A DNA stretch of 64,000 nt. Origin: Podocnemis expansa (Eukaryota; Chordata; Testudines; Podocnemididae). Of this stretch, positions 57,332 to 64,000 are shown in pieces. The stretch's first letter is position 1, and every line of letters begins with the position of its first letter. Position numbers and translations under genes: made by a program. The DNA lies in the NCBI GenBank assembly GCA_007922195.1, contig ML682005.1:34628639-34692638 (forward strand), read 5' to 3'. The notes beneath the pieces were generated by a model, which saw only the letters and a program-made list of their open reading frames with translations, ran no database searches and was not told where the DNA came from.

Positions 57332-58494
57332 TCTGTACTCACATTTCATGATTTTAAAACTCCTCTAGTAATGTTGCTGCTCTTACTTCTCATTAAGATA
57401 GACAATCTTATTCTGTTTGTATTTTCTTGATCTCATAGGGTAACATTGAGAGTATGGTCAGATTTTTCCTGTTGGGTTCCTCAATAAATTTTAAAAATAT
57501 CAAGACAAACTAGAAACAGATCCTCCCCAACCTAATCCTAAAAATGATTTTCAGGGAATTTTTGACACAAACTAATTACCAACACAACAAAAAAACCACT
57601 ACACACATTTAAGCCATCAGAAATATTTGGGGTTGGATTCTGCTTAGTTCATGTGCATATACAAAAGGAGGAACAGATGTGCAGGAAGTCTCCCCCCTGC
57701 ATGTTCTTCATAGTCCAGGCACATCTCAATCTTTATGCTCAGGAACTGCAAGGTCTGCCACAGTTTGATGATGAGAGGGGTTCAACATGAAAAAGGGAAA
57801 GATAATGAAGCCATCACTCCACCCTTCTGTTCACTGTCTCACAGCGATGCTCCCTCTCTAGGGCAGGAAGAGCAAGAAAAGAGATTTGTTGCATCAAACT
57901 CACCAGACAGAGCCCAAAATTTCTCAGAAATGTAGCCTGTGTCCAAAGCTTGGAATGACAAGCATTTGTAAAATATTTTCACTTTTACAGAGCCTTCTAA
58001 GGATTTAAAAATCCTGACAGTAAGCCCAAATCAAAATAACATCATTAAATTCAATTGTGCTGCACTGATTTGCACCAGCTAAATGTTTGGCCCAATAAAT
58101 TTAGTCTTCCTGTCACTCCAGGGAGCTTGATATTAACTGTGTTTTATAAATGAGTAGATTAAAGCACTGAGGATGAAAATTCATTTTAACTGCATGCTAC
58201 CTGAGTAGTCTGATTTTTATGTACATGAAATGTGTGTGTTCACAGGAGGCAAAATCATTCATCAAGCTAGGACACAGAACTGCAGAACAGCCTTCTCCCA
58301 TTCCCAGAATTGCAAATCAGCCACCTCTGTTACTCATATAGCATGTAGACAATAGATACTTACAGTTTGTCAATTTATGGACGGACTGGCACTGGGACCC
58401 CTTCTATGACGCACTGCATGCAGCAATGGTGAATGTGGGATGTTTTAAGAATAAAACCACCCCTTATGGGAAGCCAACTGTGCAATCCACATAA
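57332..58494. other. Unassigned sequence
   Basis: Nothing recognised. The 66-codon frame at 57735-57935 has no known domain. Confidence 0.5.
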
Positions 58495-58640
58495 AAAGTG
58501 AGCACAGAGGATGGCTTTCAGAAGCTGGCTGAACACATCTGTCTTGGATGGTTTAGACTCAAATCCTGCATCTTGGCAGGGACTGGACTAGATGAGATGC
58601 CCTTTGTGGTCCTTTCTAACCCTATATGGGGAAAAATGCT
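58495..58640 (+). mobile_element. CR1-type 3' end fragment
   Basis: TCTTGGATGGTTTAGACTCA, then GGGACTGGACTAGATGAG and GTGGTCCTTTCTAACCC, is a CR1 3' terminal region of about 145 bp. It is from a different subfamily than the long copies, and 5'-truncated. Confidence 0.75.
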
Positions 58641-59439
58641 TTCTTACTCTTAGCAGGCAGTCTTCTCACAACCTGAACCATGACAGCTGATAATCTATTT
58701 TAGATTGCAGAAGTGCAAATGTTATTAGTGCTCATTAACTAATCTAGCAGTTCTAAATCAAGCCACAATGCTTGTTTTTAAAACCTCCTGAAATCTGAAT
58801 TTCAACATACTGGAAGAATGTATTATATGGGTTCTATTTGTTCAAATGTCAAATGCCCTACATTGCTTACTGCTAGAAAAGATGGTCCATTAGCTCCAGT
58901 AGCAGGAACCTGTGCTTTAAGGAGAAGGAAAAGGTTTTGTTTTTTTTTTCTCTCCTTACCCTAATTAACTATGAAGTTCCAAGGAACCACACTATGAACA
59001 AGTGGCAAACTATAGCACTCAAAGATGGCCACAGATCATTACACTATGATGTTTATTCAGCTGCATTCGCTGTGATTATGACACTTTAAGATAGAAATTT
59101 AGAATAGATTATGCCTAAATTAATACTCCCAAAGAGAGACATCTCAGGAAAGTAAAGATGCTTGAACATGCATAGACCTAGATCTTGTGAGTGGCAAAAT
59201 GTAAAGGTAGTCTCTACAAGCCTGACTGTGGTGTACAAAAATGCAGATTGTTTTGAAGCTCTCTACTGAAATAAACAAGCCAAAAAAACCCTCCAAAATA
59301 ACCCTCACAACCTTCCCCCTCCATTCCCTGCACATACAACACACCACACAAAGTCATGAAGATTTGTGAAAAGGGATAAATGGATCATACTGAAGACTAA
59401 TTTCCAAGATACATTAGTTGTGGGACTGTGCTTGTGTGA
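58641..59439. other. Unassigned sequence
   Basis: AT-rich DNA before the long CR1. No gene was recognised. Confidence 0.5.
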
Positions 59440-59638
59440 TTGGGTGGGGGCTGTTTGCACCATTGTTCCCTGATCACCTTTAATCACCAGCTTCTAGCAG
59501 CCTTGTGATTGGCCTGCCCCTCTGTGACCAACAAGGGGCAAGGGCTGACCTAAGCAGAGAAGGCCTTTAAAAGCCACTGCTTGAGCAACCAGAGGACTGC
59601 AAACAGGGGAGTTTGCAAGGGAGTTTGGTGAGGCCAAG

Positions 59639-60692
59639 ATGGTGAAGAGGAGCCGTACTGCTGGAGCCAGTGCCCCTGCTGTTTCCTTTGCCTCTGTTTG
59701 TAGCCAGACAGACTGTCTGTCCATGGATATCTCCACCCAGACCCTGGTGTGGAATTGCAGGGAGTGTGGCCTTCATCTTCCTGCCACTGATGATCAGGCT
59801 AGGGAGATGAGCCTATGTGATAGGTGCCTTCTGGTGGCATCTGTCCAGAAACAGGTAGGAGAGTTACAGGAGAAGGTGTCACGACTCAGGGTATCTATAC
59901 CCTGGAAAAGTTCCTTGACAGTGTCCACGATGAGACCTGCAAGGAGGAGGTCCCTATCCCAATGCCAAGGGCTACTGCCACAGCTCTGGAAATGGATGGG
60001 ATGCCTATGGCAGAGGAAGGACACTGGCAGCTGGCAGTAGACAGTGCTCCACGCCTGCTCACATCCCACTATCCATTGTGGTGAGGAACCGTTATGTGGT
60101 GCTGGACACACTAAAGGAGGCAAAGGAGATGCCATCCACCCCAAAGGCTGGGCAGATCATAGCCACCTCACCTAAGAAGAAACGTAGGGTTGTGGTGATT
60201 GGGGACTCACTCCTGAGAGGAACGGAGGCACCCATCTGCTGCCCTGACAAGGCCTCTAGGGAGGTATGCTGCCTGCCAGTTGCCGGTATCCAAGACGTAA
60301 TGGAGGGATTGTCTAAAATCATCCGCCCCTCAGACTACTACCCCATGCTGCTTATCCATGTGGGTACCAATGATACTGCGAGAGGTGATCCTCAGCAGAT
60401 CAAAGGTGACTTCAGGGCTCTGGGAGCGAGGGTGAAGGAGTTTGGAGCACAGGTGGTGTTCTCCTCGATCCTTCCAGTCAAAGCTAGAGTCCTGAGGAGA
60501 GACAGATGCATCCTGGAGGTGAATGCCTGGCTGCGAAGATGGTGTGGTCAGGAGGGATTTGGCTTCCTTGACCATGGAGTCCTGTTTCAGGACAGAGGAT
60601 TGATAGGCAGAGATGGCCTTCACCTGTCCAGGAAGGGGAAGAGCATATCTGGGCACAGACTGGCTGACCTAGTGAAGAGGGCTTTAAACTAG
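59639..60692 (+). pseudogene. CR1 ORF1 (zinc-finger-like region + SGNH/GDSL esterase), two frameshifts
   Basis: The ATG at 59639 has a good context (A at -3, G at +4). The N-terminal part has CRECGLHLPATDDQ...CDRC, a C-x2-C / C-x2-C pattern that fits the PHD-like finger reported in CR1 ORF1, then a coiled segment (VQKQVGELQEKVSRLR). Comparison with the minus-strand copy shows a 1-base deletion near 59890 and another frame change at about 60040-60062. From there the frame is open to the stop at 60692. The esterase blocks are intact: VVVIGDSLLRG (Ser codon 60207-60209), LLIHVGTNDTARG (about 60348-60386) and GRDGLHLS (Asp 60612-60614, His 60621-60623). Its cellular role in retrotransposition is not established. 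Confidence 0.9.
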
Positions 60693-60776
60693 GTTTAACA
60701 GGGGAAGGAGACCAAAACCCACAGGTAATGGTGGTGAGTGATCTGGGGGAAGGGATGGAACTTGGGGGGGGGGGGG

Positions 60777-60876
60777 NNNNNNNNNNNNNNNNNNNNNNNN
60801 NNNNNNNNNNNNNNNNNNNNNNNNNNNNNNNNNNNNNNNNNNNNNNNNNNNNNNNNNNNNNNNNNNNNNNNNNNNN
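60777..60876. other. Assembly gap, 100 N
   Basis: Exactly 100 N follow a run of 13 G (60764-60776). The sister CR1 copy has 55 bp between the same flanking landmarks (4821-4875), so the true missing length is probably near that figure. Confidence 0.97.
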
Positions 60877-63772
60877 ATCAAATAAATGTCTTAAGTGCTC
60901 TACTGAAGCCCCAATATGTGAGGAGAGTGGGGGAGGAGAACTCCAAGAAAAAATGCAAGGAAGTTTATGTAATAGAATTGGAAATCAACATGACAAAGTA
61001 GGGCAATCAGCTAAGTATCTTAGGAGCCTATACACTAATGTGAGGAGCCTGGGAAATAAGCAAGAAGAATTGGTAATACTAGCGCAGACAAGGAACTATG
61101 ATATTATAGGAATAACGGAGACGTGGTGGGATAGTCTGCATGACTGGAGTTCTGCCATGGATGGGTATAAACTGTTCAGGAAAGACAGGCAGGGAAGAAG
61201 AGGAGGAGGAGTAGCGTTAAATGTAAAAAGAGCTCTGACTGCTCAGAGCTCCATTATGGAAGTGGAAGCGTGCCAGTAGAAAGTCTGTGGGTTACATTGA
61301 GAGGGGAAAGCAAAGGGGGATGTTGTGGTGGGTGTCTGCTATAGACCACCAGACCAGAAGCAGGAGGTTGATGAGGTATTGTATGGACAACTAGCGGAAG
61401 CTTCTAGATCACAAGCTCTGGTGCTGATGGGGGACTTCAATTACCCTGACATCTGCTGGGAGGCCAGTACAGCAGAGCATGGGCAATCCAGGAAGTTTTT
61501 AGAGTGTTGGGGACAACTTTCTAGTACAAATGCTAGAGGAACCAACTAGAGACCTTGCACCACTCGACCTACTGCTAACAAACAGGGAAGAATTGATCGG
61601 GGACGTAGAGGTAAATGGCAAGATGGGCAGTAGTGACCATGACATGGTTGAGTTCAGGATCCTGATTAAAGGAAGGAAGGAAAGAAGCAAAACAAAAACC
61701 CTGGACTTCAAAAAAGCAGATTTTGGCTCCCTTGGGGAACTGATGGGCAGGATTCCTTGGGAAGCTAATCTGAAGGGGAAAGGAGTCCAAGCGTTGGTTA
61801 TATTTTAAAGAAACCCTGCTAAGGGCACAGGAAGTTGCCATTCCAATTAGGAGAAAGAACAGCAAACATGTGAGGCAGCCAGAATGGCTTAGCAGGGAAC
61901 TCTGCTCTGAGCTTAAACATAAAAAGGAATCTTACAGGAAGTGGAAGCTTGGTCAGATGACCAAGGAGGCGTATAAAGATATTGCTATGGACTGCAGGGA
62001 TAAAATCAGAAAGGCCAAAGCACAAATGGAGTTGCGGCTAGCGAGGGATGTAAAGGATGACAAGAAGGGGTTCTACAAGTATGTTAATAAGAGGAGGATC
62101 AGGGATGGTGTAGGCCCCTTGCTGAATAGGGCAGGCATCCTTGTGACAGAGGATGAGGAAAAAGCTGAAGTGCTCAATGCATTTTTTGCTTCAGTTTACA
62201 CAGGCAGGGTCAGCTCCCAGCCCACTACCATGGGTATGGCAGATGGGAGAGAAGGAGACAGGCCCTTGGTGATGGAAGGTCAGGTTAGGGACTGCTTAAA
62301 GAAGCTGGATATGCACAAGTCCATGGGGCCAGACGAACTGCATCCAAGAGCGCTAAGGGAATTGGCCGATGAGATAGCAGCACCGCTGACCGTTATCTTT
62401 CAAAACTCATGAAGAACAGGGGAGGTGCCAGAGGATTGGAAAAAAGCAAATGTAGTGCCTATTTTCAAGAAAGGGAAAAAGGAGAATCCAGGGAATTATA
62501 GACCAGTCAGCCTCACCTCAATCCCTGGAAAAATTATGGAGCAGGTTCTCAAAGAATCCATCCTCAAACACTTAGAGGAAAATAAAGTGATCAGAAACAG
62601 TCAGCATGAATTTACCAAGGGTAAATCATGCCTGACCAATCTCATCTCCTTCTATGATCAGATGACTGGTTTTCTGGATGCAGGAAGAACTGTTGATGTG
62701 ATATACCTTGATTTTAGCAAGGCTTTTGATACAGTTTCCCACAGCATTCTCATTGGCAAATTAAGCAAGTCTGGGTTGGATAGGTGGACTATAAGGTGGA
62801 TAGAAAACTGGCTAGATCAACAGTTTCAGTGTGTAGGAATCAATGGTTCCATGTCTAGCTGGCAGCCAGTCACGAGTGGGGTGCCCCAGGGGTCAGTCCT
62901 GGGGCCGGTTCTGTTCAACATTTTCATCAATGATCTGGATGATGGAATAGACTGCATTCTCAGTAAGTTTGCGGATGACACCAAGCTGGGGGGGACCAGT
63001 AGACACGTTGGAGGGCAAGGACAGGATTCAGGGAGACCTAGATAAATTGGAACAGTGGGCCAATAGAAATCTTATGAGCTTCAATAAGGAGAAGTGTAAT
63101 ACCCTGCACGTGGGACAAAAAAAACCCATGCACTGCTACAGGCTGGGAAACATTCAGCTAAGTAGCAGCAGTGTAGAAAAGGACCTGGGGGTCATGGTGG
63201 ATGGGAAGCTAGATATGAGTCAGCAGTGTGCTCTTGCGGCCAAAAAGGCCAATGGCATACTGGGCTGCATCAAAAGAAGTATTACCAGCAGATCAAGGGA
63301 TGTGATCATTCCCCTCTATTCTGCACTGGTGAGGCCACATCTAGAATACTGTGTTCAGTTTTGGGCTCCCCACTGCAAAAAGGACAGGGACATGCTAGAG
63401 AGAGTTCAGCGGAGGGCAACCAGAATGATTAAAGGGCTGGAGCACAAGCCCTATGAGGAAAGACTAAAAGCATTAGGCTTATTTAGTCTACAAAAGAGAA
63501 GATTGAGGGGGGATTTGATAGCAACCTTCAACTACTTGAAGGGATGCTCTAAGGAAGATGGAGCTCGACTGTTCTCTGTAGTAACGGAGGACAGAACAAG
63601 GAGCAATGGTCTCAAGTTGCAGTTAGGGAGGTCGAGGCTGGATATTAGAAAAAACTTTTTTACTAGGCGAGTGGTGAAGCCTTGGAATGAGCTGCCAAGG
63701 GAGGTGGTGGAGTCTCCATCTTTGGAGGTGTTTAAGGCCCGGCTGGACAAAACCATGACTGGGATGGTTTAG
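60877..63772 (+). pseudogene. CR1 ORF2 (APE-type endonuclease + reverse transcriptase), broken
   Basis: The endonuclease shows [54 protein letters not shown] and GSSDHDMVEF. Breaks are a TAG at 61277-61279 with frame changes at about 61272 and 61318, a 2-base loss near 61503, and a shift near 61790-61808. From 61810 one frame runs to 63045 with a single TGA at 62410-62412. It contains the pre-RT region (ELKHKKESYRKWK), [50 protein letters not shown] and the active site FADDTKLGG (62968-62994). A 1-base shift near 62995-63005 leads to the C-terminal domain ending at 63772. All catalytic motifs can be read; only the frame is lost. Confidence 0.93.
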
Positions 63773-63846
63773 TGGGAGGGGTCCTGCCTCTGGCAGGGGG
63801 TTGGACTAGATGACCTGAGGTCCCTTCCAACCCTATGATTCTATGA
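63773..63846 (+). repeat. CR1 3' untranslated end
   Basis: GGCAGGGGGTTGGACTAGAT, then GACCTGAGGTCCC and AACCCTATGATTCTATGA. This is the conserved 3' hairpin-and-octamer region recognised by CR1 reverse transcriptase. Equivalents lie at 30745-30796 (plus) and in inverse at 1833-1890 and 17678-17745. Confidence 0.9.
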
Positions 63847-64000
63847 AATTAACTACAGTTGTGTGTCATGAATCAGAAACAGTAGTAATCTGCAATTACT
63901 GTGGGTTTAAAGAAGTAATGAAGGTGTAATCCGTCAGAACGTCACTCCTCTCGGTGAGTAACATAAGGAAGTTTGTAGACAGAGAAAACTGGAAAGAACT
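63847..64000. other. Unassigned right flank
   Basis: 154 bp with no recognisable feature. Confidence 0.5.

Larger units (their letters stand above)
59440..63846 (+). mobile_element. CR1 LINE, near full length, plus strand
   Basis: A GC-richer 5' region (about 59440-59638) precedes ORF1 with its zinc-finger-like and esterase parts. A short spacer with an assembly gap follows, then ORF2 (endonuclease, reverse transcriptase, C-terminal domain) and a 3' end GGTTGGACTAGATGACCTG closing with TGATTCTATGA at about 63836-63846. Most CR1 copies are strongly 5'-truncated, so a copy with ORF1 and upstream sequence is uncommon. At least six frame breaks and two in-frame stops make it non-autonomous now. 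The exact 5' end is uncertain. There is no poly-A tail, as expected for CR1. Confidence 0.93.

Overview
The window looks like intergenic or intronic DNA from a reptile, most likely a turtle (a crocodilian is the main alternative). I found no host gene, no exon with a convincing protein match, no tRNA or rRNA, and nothing prokaryotic. The assignment rests on the repeats: CR1 LINEs with the typical octamer-type 3' end, an older L3-like CR1 subfamily, a Penelope-like element (PLE) family, hAT transposons, and palindrome-rich MITEs beginning GGCTATGTCYACAC. This mix is, to my knowledge, typical of turtle genomes. That judgement comes from memory of repeat families, not from a search.

Layout. 1833-5860 (minus) is a long CR1 with decayed ORF1 (esterase) and ORF2 (endonuclease plus reverse transcriptase). 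8550-12440 (plus) is an old L3-like CR1 broken by a GC-rich insert and a MITE. 17678-18960 (minus) is a truncated CR1. 21645-23300 (plus) is another L3-like CR1. 25838-26665 is an LTR-like block. 27297-30796 (plus) is a CR1 split by a 1905-bp hAT element with a perfect 8-bp target duplication; two PLE terminal repeats lie inside that hAT. 33731-35081 is a PLE body with inverted terminal repeats and a decayed GIY-YIG endonuclease, and a 366-bp MITE abuts its end. 40223-42579 is a second hAT element, also with a perfect 8-bp duplication. 46070-46400 and 52740-53120 are two copies of one GC-rich repeat. 56445-57331 is an LTR-like repeat. About 59440-63846 (plus) is the most complete CR1, with its 5' region, an intact-looking esterase domain, and an ORF2 interrupted by a 100-N assembly gap. 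The sequence between these is AT-rich and unassigned.

No gene set works together here. What can be read is a history of nested insertions: CR1 first, hAT into CR1, PLE ends into hAT, and MITEs into or beside older elements. Every coding region I recognise is a broken transposon ORF. The best leads are (i) a hammerhead-ribozyme-like fold in a PLE terminal repeat, (ii) nine MITEs sharing one terminus but carrying different palindromic cores, (iii) two hAT insertions with exact target duplications, and (iv) a sequence gap whose true size can be inferred from the sister CR1 copy.
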